A stretch of 64,000 nt of DNA from NCBI GenBank assembly GCA_041665305.1, contig JBAYJD010000009.1, positions 7,198 to 71,197 on the forward strand. Reading direction: 5' to 3'. Position numbers and translations under genes: made by a program. This document shows, piece after piece, positions 16,699-25,540 of this stretch; position 1 is the first letter of the stretch, and the number at the start of each line of letters is the position of its first letter. This DNA comes from YA12-FULL-51-18 sp041665305 (lineage in GTDB: Bacteria; Elusimicrobiota; Elusimicrobia; Elusimicrobiales; UBA9959). The notes beneath the pieces are model-generated. The model did no database searches. It was not told where the DNA came from and saw only the letters and a list, made by a program, of their open reading frames with translations.

Positions 16699-17745
16699 AT
16701 GAACACGCATGAAAAACGGTTAAAAGATCTGCAGCGGCTCCTGAAAAAGGAAAAACTCGACGCCGTGGTCCTTTCCAGGCCGCTGGAGCAGGATTTCCTG
16801 ACCGGGTTTCGCATGGACGGGTTCGTCCTGCTCGTTTCCCGGACCGCGGCCTGGGCCTTCATGCCTAAAATGCTCCTTGAGCATTTCAAGTCCAAGGTGG
16901 CTTTCGTGAACGCCTCCGCGCCCGAGAGCCCCCTTGAAGCCGTGATCTCCGAGGTCCGGGCCGGAAAACTTAAAAAAACCGTTTTTGAGCCTGAAACGGA
17001 AACCTATCTGCGCGGCCGTTTCTGGCGGAAGAACGGGTTCGCGGAGTTCAGGGGCCTTACGGCGGGACTGCGCGCCGTTAAAGAAGGGGAAGAGATCTCC
17101 GTGCTGCGCAAGTCCTGCCGTATCGCCGCCAGGGCTTTCGGCCTCATAAAGCCGCGGATCAAGACCGGCCGGACGGAACTTTCCGTTTCAAGGGAACTTG
17201 AGGACCTTATGCAGGCCATGGGCGCCAAGGGTCCCAGTTTTAATCTGATAGTCGGGTTCGGGCCGGATTCCGCGAGACCCCACCACGAAACTTCGGACAG
17301 GCCGCTTAAGAACAACGAGGCGGTGCTCCTGGATTTCGGCTGCGTCTATAACGGTTACTGCTCCGATATCACCAGGACTTATTTCCACGGCAGGCCGGAC
17401 GCCGAATTTAAAAAAGTGTATTCCATAGTCGCGGCGGCGCAGCGTGCGGGCCTCGGAAAGGTCAGGGCCGGCGTTAAGGCCGTCGAGGTCGACAGGGCCT
17501 GCCGGGATCATATTTCCGACGCCGGGTTCGGCCAGTATTTTATTCACGGCACGGGCCACGGCGTGGGCCTTGAGATCCACGAGGCTCCAACCCTGAACAC
17601 CAGGTCAGGGGAAACCCTCCGGGCGGGCATGGCCGTCACGGTGGAGCCGGGCATCTATCTGCCCGGGAAGTTCGGGGTCCGCATAGAAGATTCCGTGCTG
17701 GTGAAAAACGGCGGCTGCGAAATTCTTACCAATCTCCGCTCCTGA
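16699..17745 (+). CDS. Xaa-Pro aminopeptidase-like M24 peptidase
   Basis: 348 residues. The start at 16699 follows a GGAGGGG ribosome site; the frame is open further upstream but that would cross the promoter. Residues 1-125 form a creatinase N-terminal-like domain (KEKLDAVVLSRPLEQDFLTGF). The pita-bread catalytic domain carries the metal ligands: LLDFGCVYNGYCSDITRTYF (two Asp), HGTGHGVGLEIHEAP (His), VTVEPGIYLPG (Glu) and GVRIEDSVLV (Glu). It should release N-terminal residues preceding proline from peptides in the cytoplasm. It could be PepQ-like rather than PepP-like; the length suits the short bacterial form. Confidence 0.92.
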   Translation: MNTHEKRLKDLQRLLKKEKLDAVVLSRPLEQDFLTGFRMDGFVLLVSRTAAWAFMPKMLLEHFKSKVAFVNASAPESPLEAVISEVRAGKLKKTVFEPETETYLRGRFWRKNGFAEFRGLTAGLRAVKEGEEISVLRKSCRIAARAFGLIKPRIKTGRTELSVSRELEDLMQAMGAKGPSFNLIVGFGPDSARPHHETSDRPLKNNEAVLLDFGCVYNGYCSDITRTYFHGRPDAEFKKVYSIVAAAQRAGLGKVRAGVKAVEVDRACRDHISDAGFGQYFIHGTGHGVGLEIHEAPTLNTRSGETLRAGMAVTVEPGIYLPGKFGVRIEDSVLVKNGGCEILTNLRS

Positions 17746-17816
17746 GCCCCGCTTTTACCGCGGGAATTCGGACATGACCGGGTACCGGGAACGGAAAATG
17801 AATAACGGGAGGAACT

Positions 17817-18380
17817 GTGATCATATCAGCGGTAGTGCTTCTTGCGGGCGTTCTGTGGGTGGTCATGATCTTCAACAATCTGATCAAACTGCGCAACCAG
17901 GTGGCTAACGGCTATAAACAGATAGATGTGCAGTTGAAACGGCGCTGCGACCTTATCCCCAACCTGATAAATTCGGTAAAGGGGGAGATGAAATTCGAAC
18001 AATCAACCCTGGAACGCGTCATACAGGCCCGCGCCGCGGCCATGAGCGCCGGGGCTTCCGGCAACATGAACGAGATCCTGGCCAAGGAGGGTTCTTTGAC
18101 CCAGGCTCTGGGCAAGCTTATAGCCCTTACGGAAAATTATCCCAGCCTCAAGGCCAACGAGTCGGTTAAAACCCTGATGGAAGAACTGACGCACACGGAA
18201 AACCAGATAGGTTTTGCCAGGCAGTTCTATAACGATATCGTGACCAGGTTCAACACGGAACAACAGGTCTTCCCCAACAATGTGGTCGCCCCCATAATGG
18301 GTTTTACCGGCGCGGTCCTGTTCGAACTGCCGCAGGACTCAAGGGACCGTGAAGCCCCGAAAGTGGACCTGGCGGTGTGA
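17817..18380 (+). CDS. lemA: LemA family membrane protein
   Basis: 187 residues from a GTG start with GGGAGGA seven bases upstream. One N-terminal membrane helix (IISAVVLLAGVLWVVMIF) leads into the all-helical LemA domain: NNLIKLRNQV, QIDVQLKRRCDLIPNLINSVKG, LTHTENQIGFARQFYNDIV and the C-terminal FNTEQQVFPNNVVAPIMGF. The biochemical role of LemA is not settled. It is commonly next to an HtpX-type protease, as here (55 bases downstream), which points to envelope protein quality control. Confidence 0.93.
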   Translation: MIISAVVLLAGVLWVVMIFNNLIKLRNQVANGYKQIDVQLKRRCDLIPNLINSVKGEMKFEQSTLERVIQARAAAMSAGASGNMNEILAKEGSLTQALGKLIALTENYPSLKANESVKTLMEELTHTENQIGFARQFYNDIVTRFNTEQQVFPNNVVAPIMGFTGAVLFELPQDSRDREAPKVDLAV

Positions 18381-18408
18381 GGGAAGCGCCTGGTAAAAAA
18401 TTCCGCCG

Positions 18409-18435
18409 TAAAAATTTTTGCGGCAAAAATTTTTA
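18409..18435. repeat. AT-rich palindromic repeat between lemA and htpX
   Basis: TAAAAATTTTTGCGGC followed by AAAAATTTTT: a perfect inverted repeat centred on one G. It ends directly at the htpX ATG, so it occupies the expected ribosome binding position. Confidence 0.85.
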
Positions 18436-19500
18436 ATGAACATTTACGAGCAGCAGGCCAGGAACAGGCGGACGACTTGGGCGATCATGTTCGTTTTTGT
18501 GGCGCTCTTTCTTGCGATCGGCCTGGGCTTCGATTTTTTTTACCTGAGCTTTAATCCGGTTCGCGGGCCGGGTTATGAACCGTACGCCGACGGCTATTCC
18601 CGTGGCGCGGCGCCGCCGCAGCCCGTGCCGTACGGCGCCATTTTGGCGCTGCTGGCCGGTTTCGGCATGGCGGCAAACAGCATGGTGAACGGGGTAAGCA
18701 TGGTGCTGCGTTCCACCCGGGCCCGCCGCGCCGTTGCGGCGGATGAGAAGGAACGCCGGTTCCTGGATGTGGTCGCGGAGATGTCTACCGCCGCCGGGCT
18801 GCCGGTTCCGGACGCGTATATCGTGCCGGACTCCGATCTTAACGCTTTTGCCGCGGGCACGGCCCCGGAAAGTTCGGTTATCGCGGTCACCGAGGGACTG
18901 TTGAATTCCCTTAACAGGGAAGAGCTTCAGGCCGTAGTCTCCCACGAGATGAGCCATATCAGAAATTACGATATGCGGCTCATGACCGTCTCGGCCGGCT
19001 TGCTGGGCGCCATAGCCCTGCTCAGCGACTTCGCGTACCGGACGACGCGGCTCCGTTCCGGTTCCTCCCGCGGCGTATCTTCCGGGGCTTCCCCCGGCGG
19101 CCGCAAAGGCGGCGGGGCGTTTTCGGCGGTCTTTTTCGCGGCCTGGCTGGTGCTGGTGGCGCTGGCGCCGCTTATCTCGCGCCTGCTGGCCATGGCTATT
19201 TCCCGCGAGCGCGAGTATCTGGCCGACGCCTCGGGCGCCGAGCTGACGCGCAATCCGCAGGCGCTCGTTTCGGCGCTCGAAAAGATCCGGGCCGCGGTCA
19301 TGCCCACCTGCGCCGTCAACAACGGCGTGGCCCACATGTGCATTGCCGATCCGCGCGGGAGTTTGATAGAGGAAAAAAGCGGCCTCGTAGCGGATCTTTT
19401 CGCCACGCACCCGCCCATGGAAAAAAGAATACTGGCTCTAAAAGTTATGGCTTATCAATACGGAAGGGATAGCGGACAGGGTGGAGCGCGGAACTCTTAA
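18436..19500 (+). CDS. htpX: HtpX-like M48 zinc metalloprotease
   Basis: 354 residues. Two N-terminal membrane helices (TTWAIMFVFVALFLAIGLGF and GAILALLAGFGMAANSMV), the zinc motif in VVSHEMSHIRNYDMRL (HExxH), two further hydrophobic helices around the Gly/Ser-rich loop GVSSGASPGGRKGGG, and the third ligand in SREREYLADASGAELTRNP. It ends with the FATHPPMEKRI motif typical of HtpX. It should degrade misfolded inner-membrane proteins. The start has no separate ribosome site because the AT palindrome abuts it; translation may depend on lemA. A TTG at 18418 within the repeat is a less likely start. Confidence 0.92.
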   Translation: MNIYEQQARNRRTTWAIMFVFVALFLAIGLGFDFFYLSFNPVRGPGYEPYADGYSRGAAPPQPVPYGAILALLAGFGMAANSMVNGVSMVLRSTRARRAVAADEKERRFLDVVAEMSTAAGLPVPDAYIVPDSDLNAFAAGTAPESSVIAVTEGLLNSLNREELQAVVSHEMSHIRNYDMRLMTVSAGLLGAIALLSDFAYRTTRLRSGSSRGVSSGASPGGRKGGGAFSAVFFAAWLVLVALAPLISRLLAMAISREREYLADASGAELTRNPQALVSALEKIRAAVMPTCAVNNGVAHMCIADPRGSLIEEKSGLVADLFATHPPMEKRILALKVMAYQYGRDSGQGGARNS

Positions 19501-19533
19501 CCCCCGGACCCTGAGTTTAAAAAGGAGAAAGAC

Positions 19534-20112
19534 ATGATAACATCTACGCAATTCAAGGAAGGAACGATCTTCACCAACGAGAACGGCCAGATAGTGGAAG
19601 TGCTCACCTATCAGCACCACCGCAAATCCCAGGCGCGGGCCGTGGTCAGGGTAAAGCTTCAGAACCTGGAAACCGGAGCTATTATCGAGACCACCTACCG
19701 TCCCGAAGACAAGTTCAAGGATGTGATGGTGGAAAAACGGCCCAAGACCTATCTTTACAGCGACGGCAACCTGGCTCATTTCATGGATAACGTTAGTTTT
19801 GAGCAGGCCGCCCTGCCGATCTCCAAGATCGGCCCGCTGATGCAGTTCCTGACCGAGAATATGGAAGTGGAAGGCCTTTACCTTAACGACAAGTTCTTTA
19901 ACATCGCCCTGCCGGCCAACATCGTGATGACGATAACAGAGACCGTGGACAGCGTGAAGGGCGATACGGTTTCCAATGTGATGAAGGACGCCAAGGTCTC
20001 CACCGGGCTGGAGATAAAAGTTCCGATGTTCATCAAGGAAGGCGACAAGGTCCGCGTTGATACCCGCACCTTCGAGTATCTGGAAAGGGTCACCGAACCG
20101 AAAAGAGGATAG
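19534..20112 (+). CDS. efp: Elongation factor P, unusual tip loop
   Basis: 192 residues, three beta-barrel domains as in normal EF-P. EF-P relieves ribosome stalling at polyproline. The domain I tip, which reads PGKGQA in Escherichia coli and PGRGQ in rhamnosylated forms, here reads HHRKSQA, with Lys31 at the modification position. Domain III ends with VPMFIKEGDKVRVDTRTFEYLERV. An AAGGAG site precedes the ATG. No lysyl-modification enzyme (EpmA/EpmB) or EarP is in the window, so whether Lys31 is modified is open. YeiP is unlikely given the full match in domains II and III. Confidence 0.93.
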   Translation: MITSTQFKEGTIFTNENGQIVEVLTYQHHRKSQARAVVRVKLQNLETGAIIETTYRPEDKFKDVMVEKRPKTYLYSDGNLAHFMDNVSFEQAALPISKIGPLMQFLTENMEVEGLYLNDKFFNIALPANIVMTITETVDSVKGDTVSNVMKDAKVSTGLEIKVPMFIKEGDKVRVDTRTFEYLERVTEPKRG

Positions 20113-20199
20113 GATAAAAGCGCGGATGGTCCGGGGCCTGAGCTGGAGCCGTTTATTCCAGCGCCCTCGGCCCCGGCCCGCTTTCTCCGACCTGATTTT

Positions 20200-20886
20200 A
20201 TGATCAAAGCCGTTATCTTCGACATCGACAATACTTTGATGGATTTTATGCGCATGAAGCGCGCCTCGGTGGACGCGGCCGTCGACGCCATGCTCGACGC
20301 GGGCCTGCCGATGAAAAAGGAGAAGATGTACGAATCCATCTTCGAGACTTACTGGAAGGAGGGCATTGAAGACCAGAATATCTTCGATAAAGTGCTGGTC
20401 AAGGAATTAGGCCAGGTCGACTACAGGATCCTGGCGGCCGGGATCATCGGCTACAAGCGGGCCAAGGAAGGCCACATGACGCTGTATCCGCGCGTAAAAC
20501 TGACCCTGACAGAATTGATGAAAAGCGGGATAAAGATGGGGGTCGTTTCCGACGCGCCGCGCCTGTCGGTCTGGATGCGCATCGTGGCCCTGGGCCTGCA
20601 TCATTACTTCGAGCATGTCGTGGCGTTCGAAGATACGGGGGAACGCAAACCCTCGCCGAAGCCGTTCAAAAAGATCCTGGGCCTGCTGGCGGTGCCGCCG
20701 CAGGAGGCCATCATGGTCGGAGACTGGGCGGAGAGGGATATCAAAGGCGCCAAGGCCCTGGGCATCCGCGCGGCCTGGGCCAAGTACGGCAACGAATTCG
20801 ACACCAAAGTGTCCGGCGCCGACTATGAACTGGACGATATTTACGACATGGTCCGGATAATCAGGAGAATAAATGAAAAGGATTAG
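20200..20886 (+). CDS. HAD-superfamily hydrolase
   Basis: 228 residues. Motif I is FDIDNTLMD with the nucleophile Asp8 and acid/base Asp10; motif II is GVVSDAPR; the conserved lysine is in GERKPSPKPF; motif III is MVGDWAERDIKGAKALG. The helical cap lies between motifs I and II, so this is a class I (beta-phosphoglucomutase/phosphatase-like) member, probably acting on a small phosphorylated metabolite. The substrate cannot be read from sequence. A two-part GC-rich inverted repeat (20134-20180) between efp and this gene may terminate efp transcripts. The 3' end overlaps the next gene by 14 bases. Confidence 0.88.
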   Translation: MIKAVIFDIDNTLMDFMRMKRASVDAAVDAMLDAGLPMKKEKMYESIFETYWKEGIEDQNIFDKVLVKELGQVDYRILAAGIIGYKRAKEGHMTLYPRVKLTLTELMKSGIKMGVVSDAPRLSVWMRIVALGLHHYFEHVVAFEDTGERKPSPKPFKKILGLLAVPPQEAIMVGDWAERDIKGAKALGIRAAWAKYGNEFDTKVSGADYELDDIYDMVRIIRRINEKD

Positions 20887-21415
20887 GTCTTTGGCCGTCC
20901 TGCCTGCCGCGCTTCTTCTCACGGTTCCGGGCGCCTGCGCGCTTGAAATAACCTCCGCGGTCCCGGTAGTTTCAGGGAAGAGGCAGACCTCCGATTTTGT
21001 GTTCTCGCGTTCGCTGGCCGTCAAAGGCATCGCCTTTGAAAACGGCGCCGTCGTCATGCCCGTGGCCGTCTACAAAGAGCGGGAGTACGCCGATATAAGG
21101 CTGTTGTCCAAGACTCTTTATGGAAAGCTGGAGTCCTGCTTTTCCGGGGACAAATGTTCCTATTCCGGCAAGATCTCCGCGCCTAAACTTTCGGTCCTTG
21201 AGGTTAAAACGCTTAAATCCAGGGTGCGGGTGGCCAATGTAGCTCTCTCCTTCGACGGGGACCTCTCGGTAGTGTTCGGCGTCCTTAAAAAAATCTCCGG
21301 CGGGGTCCGGGCCGCTTATCCGGAAAATTTCGAAGCGAAGGACCCGGCGCTCAGGGACTTGATCGAAACGAAGGTCAAAGAGGGTTTTGCCGGAGCGGTC
21401 GATAAGAAAAAATGA
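20873..21415 (+). CDS. Exported protein of unknown function
   Basis: 180 residues beginning MKRIRSLAVLPAALLLTVPG with a signal peptide ending near ACA. The mature part is beta-rich (SAVPVVSGKRQTSDFVFS, KSRVRVANVALSFDGDLSV) with one Cys pair (CFSGDKC). I do not recognise a family. It starts inside the end of the HAD gene (14-base overlap) and precedes the subtilase gene by 55 bases, so the three may form one transcript. Confidence 0.75.
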   Translation: MKRIRSLAVLPAALLLTVPGACALEITSAVPVVSGKRQTSDFVFSRSLAVKGIAFENGAVVMPVAVYKEREYADIRLLSKTLYGKLESCFSGDKCSYSGKISAPKLSVLEVKTLKSRVRVANVALSFDGDLSVVFGVLKKISGGVRAAYPENFEAKDPALRDLIETKVKEGFAGAVDKKK

Positions 21416-21470
21416 AGATCCCGCCGCGGGGGCGCGGGTTAGGTATGGCGCACGGGAATGGAACCGCTTT

Positions 21471-23126
21471 ATGTTGAATAACTCCGCGCACCGTCCGGCA
21501 CAACGGCCCGTTTTGCCGCGCCCGGCCCTGCCGCTCCGTTTCGCCGCCGCGGGTTTGATATTTTTGTGCGCCGCTCCTTCCTTTGCCTTAAGAGTGGAAT
21601 ACCTGCCGGCGGTCTCCGCCGCCTCCCAGGCGGGCGCGGCGCGGTCTCAGCGTGAAGTCGCCGGCGGCCGCGCGCTGGTAAAATTTTCCGCCGAACTCTC
21701 CTCTTCCTCCAAACGGGACCTTTTGAACGCTTCCGGTTTTGAACCGGCAGGCGAATTCGAATTTATGGGCTGGTCGGCGGTAAAATTACCCGTGGGCATG
21801 AGCGTGGCCTCGGCCCTGCCGGCGCTTAAGGGGATCGCGGGCGTTCTGGCCGCGGAACCGTCGGGGGTCTACCATGCGGCAAAAGTGCCGTTGGACCAGT
21901 ACCGCGTGGAACAATACGGGCTGGTTAAAACCGACGCCTTCAGGGCCTGGGACTTTGAGACCGGATTTTCAACCCGCGTGACCGTGGCCGTTCTTGATAC
22001 CGGGATCGACGGCTCGCACCCGGACCTCGGCCCCAAACTTTCCGGAACCGGGCAGTTTTTCGACCCCGACAATTTCGGCGCCCGCACTCCGGACGACCCC
22101 CCGACCCCCGCGTGTTCGCACGCCACCAAGGTCGCCGGCATCGCGGCCGCCGCGACCGATAATTCCTATGGGATAGCCGGTATGTCCTGGGGCGCGGGCC
22201 TGCTGTCGCTTAAAGTGTTCAGCGCCGTCGACTGCTTCGCCGACTGCTCGGATAGATCAGGGGGAAGTTCCTGCAGCACCGACGACCTCACGATCATAAA
22301 AGCGATAAACTACGCGGTTCTACAGCAGAATTCTCCGGCCGCGGGCAGGATAGTGATAAATATGAGCCTCGGGCAGGCGGGTGGATGCTCCGGACTGATG
22401 CAGGCGGCGGTGAGCAGCGCGGCGGCGGCCGGCCTGGTCCTGGTCGCGGCCGCCGGCAACAACCCCGCCGGAGTGGATTCCCCTGCCAATTGCCTCGGCG
22501 TGCTGCCGGTCGGCGCCACCGATGTCAACGACAATCTGGCCTCTTTTTCGGCCCGGGGCGCGGAAATGTCGGCCCGCGGCGTTACGGCCCCGGGGGTGAA
22601 TACCTTTACTACCGTACCGGGCCCGGGATTCGCCGCCGACTCCGGCACCTCTTTCGCCTCCCCGCTGGCCGCGGGTCTGGCGGCGCTCCTCATTTCCACC
22701 CGTCCGGCGCTGACTCCCACGCAGGTCGGAGATGTCATAAGGAATTCCGCCGACGATCTCGGCGCCGCGGGACCGGACGCCCTTTACGGTTTTGGACGGC
22801 TGAACGCCTACAAGGCCATGCTTTTGCTTGTGACCGGCAATACTTCCGCTTTCGCCCCTGCGGCGCCGCGGACCGGCGCGTACGCTTTTCCCAGCCCTTA
22901 CAGGCCGGGCGCCGGCCTTCTTTCTTTTTTTATCCCGGATGAGATCTCCGGCGCGAACCTTGAGATAAGCGTTTACACCTCGGAAGGCGAGAAAATAAAA
23001 AAGATCTCCGGCCAGACCTGGGACGGACGCAATGAGGCGGGCCGCGCCGCGGCCAGCGGCGTCTATCTATTTTTTATAAAGACGGAAAAAGGGACTGCAA
23101 AAGGAAAGTTCGCCCTGATCCGCTGA
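21471..23126 (+). CDS. Secreted subtilisin-like serine protease (S8) with C-terminal FlgD-like domain
   Basis: 551 residues from the ATG at 21471. A signal helix (LRFAAAGLIFLCAAPSFA) is followed by an inhibitor I9-like propeptide (about 60-135) and the catalytic domain with Asp176 (VAVLDTGIDGSHPDL), His217 (CSHATKVAGIAAA) and Ser394 (GTSFASPLAAGLAALL). Four cysteines in CFADCSDRSGGSSC lie in a surface loop. The last 80 residues (YAFPSPYRPGAG, LEISVYTSEGEKI, GRNEAGRAAASGVYLFFIK) match the FlgD-type Ig-like domain common at the C termini of proteins exported by sorting systems in Bacteroidetes and related phyla. It is presumably surface or extracellular. Confidence 0.93.
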   Translation: MLNNSAHRPAQRPVLPRPALPLRFAAAGLIFLCAAPSFALRVEYLPAVSAASQAGAARSQREVAGGRALVKFSAELSSSSKRDLLNASGFEPAGEFEFMGWSAVKLPVGMSVASALPALKGIAGVLAAEPSGVYHAAKVPLDQYRVEQYGLVKTDAFRAWDFETGFSTRVTVAVLDTGIDGSHPDLGPKLSGTGQFFDPDNFGARTPDDPPTPACSHATKVAGIAAAATDNSYGIAGMSWGAGLLSLKVFSAVDCFADCSDRSGGSSCSTDDLTIIKAINYAVLQQNSPAAGRIVINMSLGQAGGCSGLMQAAVSSAAAAGLVLVAAAGNNPAGVDSPANCLGVLPVGATDVNDNLASFSARGAEMSARGVTAPGVNTFTTVPGPGFAADSGTSFASPLAAGLAALLISTRPALTPTQVGDVIRNSADDLGAAGPDALYGFGRLNAYKAMLLLVTGNTSAFAPAAPRTGAYAFPSPYRPGAGLLSFFIPDEISGANLEISVYTSEGEKIKKISGQTWDGRNEAGRAAASGVYLFFIKTEKGTAKGKFALIR

Positions 23127-23151
23127 AAATTTTTGCGGCAAAAATTTTTAC
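23126..23151. repeat. AT-rich palindromic repeat after the subtilase gene
   Basis: AAAATTTTTGCGGC + AAAAATTTTTA, starting on the last base of the subtilase stop codon, followed by the CC...CCCGCCCTATA tract seen with other copies. Confidence 0.85.
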
Positions 23152-23207
23152 CAGCCCCCGCCCTATAAGGGGGGCTTGAGGTATAGGCGGGCACGGGGGA
23201 AATAATT

Positions 23208-23546
23208 ATGATAGTTTTTAACACCACCAGGAACATCGCCGTGGTTTCGAGGGCCGTTAAAGCCGATTCTTTCCGGACGCGGCTGTTCGGGCTTATCCCG
23301 CGCCGGACCATGGAACAGGAAGAAGGTTTGTGGCTGGCCCCGTGCGCCATGATCCATTCGTGTTTTATGAGCTTTCCGATAGACGCAGTTTTCCTAGACG
23401 CCGGACTTAAAGTGATGAAAGTGGTCCCGTTCCTGAAACCGTGGCGGTTCTCCCCCTGGGTTTACGGGGCCGCGGGCGTTCTGGAACTCGCCCCGGGCCG
23501 CGCCGGTTCCGTTCTGGCGGAGGGCGAACTGCTTGAGTTTCGATAG
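23208..23546 (+). CDS. DUF192 family protein
   Basis: 112 residues, no signal peptide at this start. DUF192 hallmarks are present: RTRLFGLIPRRTMEQEEGLWLAPCAMIHSCFMSFPIDAVFLD (quoted in part: GLWLAPCAMIHSCFM), then VVPFLKPWRFSPW and a C-terminal AAGVLELAPGRA. The family is small, beta-rich and of unknown biochemical function, and is often found near type II/IV secretion genes. Here pilB follows 93 bases downstream but has its own promoter. Confidence 0.9.
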   Translation: MIVFNTTRNIAVVSRAVKADSFRTRLFGLIPRRTMEQEEGLWLAPCAMIHSCFMSFPIDAVFLDAGLKVMKVVPFLKPWRFSPWVYGAAGVLELAPGRAGSVLAEGELLEFR

Positions 23547-23597
23547 CGGCCGCTGAAAATTCCTCACCCGGTAAAGCGCCGCCGCGTGATATATCAT

Positions 23598-23626
23598 TTG
23601 TAAAAAGCATGTAATAAATTTATAAT
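23598..23626 (+). promoter_or_regulatory. Promoter for pilB
   Basis: TTGTAA (23598-23603), 17-base spacer, TATAAT (23621-23626). The predicted start of transcription lies only about seven bases before the ATG at 23640, and no ribosome site is visible, so the message may be nearly leaderless. Confidence 0.7.
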
Positions 23627-23639
23627 TGTAGGCTGAACT

Positions 23640-25442
23640 ATGCCGCCAACCAAAGGTCTGCAGAGAAAGAAAAATATCAGGGAGATCCTGATAGACGGGG
23701 GCCTTGTTCCCGAGGACAAGGTAAAAGCCGCCGAGGAACTCTCCAAAAAGGAGAGCAAGCCGCTTCAGCAGACGCTGGTGGAAATGAAACTCGTGGACGA
23801 GCTGACGCTGCTGAAGGTCCTCGCCGACGAATGGGGGTTTAAAGCTGTGGACCTCTCTAAAATGGAGGTCCCCAGGGAGACGGTGCAGACCCTGCCGGAG
23901 GCCATCGCCATGAGGCAGGGGTGCGTGCCTTTCGCCATGAAGGACGGAGTGATGTTCCTGGCGATGTCGGACCCCCGTGATTTCCTGGTGGTCGAAGATA
24001 TCGGGCTGAGGACAGGCCTTGAAGTCAAAGCCTATCTGGCCCTGCCGCAGGGGATCAATAAGGTCCTGGACAGCGTGTACGGAAAAGCCGACGCCGCCCA
24101 GGTCGACCAACTCGTGGAATCCGTCACCCAGGCCGCGCCTAAAGGGCCGGGCGAGGAAGAATCTTTTTCCCTGGCCGAAGAGGCCGAAAAAAAGGACATC
24201 AGCGATGTCGACGCCAACGCTCCCGAAGTGGAGCGCCTGGTCAACGCCATAATACTGGGGGCTCTCAGTATAAAAGCTTCGGATATCCATGTGGAGCCTT
24301 TTGAGGACCCGAACGGAAAAAATTCCAAGGTCATGATCCGTTACCGGGTGGACGGGATGCTCCGGGCGGCCTCTTTTTCCGTGCCCTGGGCCTATCGGCA
24401 GGCTATAACCGCCAAGATAAAGATCATGACCAATTCCATGAACATCACGGAACGGCGCATTCCGCAGAGCGGGCGCATACAGATCATCGCCAAAGGCAAC
24501 CCCATCGAGTTCCGCGTGGAAATGATCCCGACCGTATACGGCGAGGCGTGCGTCATGCGTATCCTGGACCGGGCTTCGGTGCGCGTGGATATCAAGGTCA
24601 TGGGCTTTCTGCCGGATACGGAAGAAAAACTGCTCGCCCAGTTCCAGGGGATAGGCGGAAAAAAGAATTTCGGCTTAGTGCTGGTCTGCGGCCCCACGGG
24701 CTCGGGCAAGTCCACCACTCTCTACGGTTGTCTTAACTATGTGAACCGTCCCGACATAAAGATTCTCACGGCCGAGAATCCAGTGGAATACAATATCGAC
24801 GGTATCGTCCAGGTCCCGGTCAACCCCGACATCAAGCTGGGCGAAGATAAGCGGTTCGATTTTGCCAGCGCGCTGCGGTCGTTCATGCGTCTGGACCCGG
24901 ATGTCATCATGGTCGGCGAGATCCGGGACCAGGAGACCGCGCATATCGCGCTTGAAGCCGCCATGACCGGCCACCTGGTTTTTTCCACCATTCACACCAA
25001 CGACTCGGCTTCCGCGCTGGAGAGGCTGACCCAGATGGGGATTCCGCGCTTCGTGGTCGCCAATACCATGAAAGCCGTGCTCGCCCAGCGGCTGGCCCGG
25101 CGGCTCTGTCCCGATTGCAAAAAAGAAGCGGACCTCTCGCCGGAGGAAAGGGCCGTTTTTGAGGCCAATAATGTCAGGATCCCGGCCGGCGCCAAGGTTT
25201 TTGCGGCGGTCGGCTGTGAGAAATGCAAGACCACCGGGTATAAAGGCCGCTTAGGCATGCATGAACTGCTCATCCTCAACGAGCCCATCCGCACCCAGCT
25301 TCTGAGCGACCCTTCCGCTATTCCCGTCAAGAACATCGCCATGAAAGCGGGCATGCGGTCGCTGGCCATGGACGGGCTGGAAAAAGTTATTCTGGGTCTT
25401 ACCACGGTCAAGGAAGTCCTCGGCGGGGCGGCCGAAAAATAA
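23640..25442 (+). CDS. pilB: Type IV pilus assembly ATPase PilB (GspE family)
   Basis: 600 residues. It powers pilus extension from the cytoplasmic face of the inner membrane. The N-terminal MshEN/GspE domain (about 10-160) is followed by the motor: Walker A GPTGSGKSTTLYG, Asp box, Walker B LDPDVIMVGEIRD, His box TGHLVFSTIHTND, and a CX2C-X(n)-CX2C zinc site (CPDCKKE and CEKCKTTGY) typical of PilB/GspE extension motors and absent from PilT. It works with the pilin and prepilin peptidase at 28.8-30.1 kb; pilC and pilT are not in the window. Confidence 0.95.
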   Translation: MPPTKGLQRKKNIREILIDGGLVPEDKVKAAEELSKKESKPLQQTLVEMKLVDELTLLKVLADEWGFKAVDLSKMEVPRETVQTLPEAIAMRQGCVPFAMKDGVMFLAMSDPRDFLVVEDIGLRTGLEVKAYLALPQGINKVLDSVYGKADAAQVDQLVESVTQAAPKGPGEEESFSLAEEAEKKDISDVDANAPEVERLVNAIILGALSIKASDIHVEPFEDPNGKNSKVMIRYRVDGMLRAASFSVPWAYRQAITAKIKIMTNSMNITERRIPQSGRIQIIAKGNPIEFRVEMIPTVYGEACVMRILDRASVRVDIKVMGFLPDTEEKLLAQFQGIGGKKNFGLVLVCGPTGSGKSTTLYGCLNYVNRPDIKILTAENPVEYNIDGIVQVPVNPDIKLGEDKRFDFASALRSFMRLDPDVIMVGEIRDQETAHIALEAAMTGHLVFSTIHTNDSASALERLTQMGIPRFVVANTMKAVLAQRLARRLCPDCKKEADLSPEERAVFEANNVRIPAGAKVFAAVGCEKCKTTGYKGRLGMHELLILNEPIRTQLLSDPSAIPVKNIAMKAGMRSLAMDGLEKVILGLTTVKEVLGGAAEK

Positions 25443-25540
25443 AAATTCAGGCGCGGCGTTTTTACAGCGTTCAGGGCGGGAAAACCACGGGGCGGGAAGA
25501 AACTCGAGCGGAAAATAAATCGCGGCCTCGGGAGATATTT

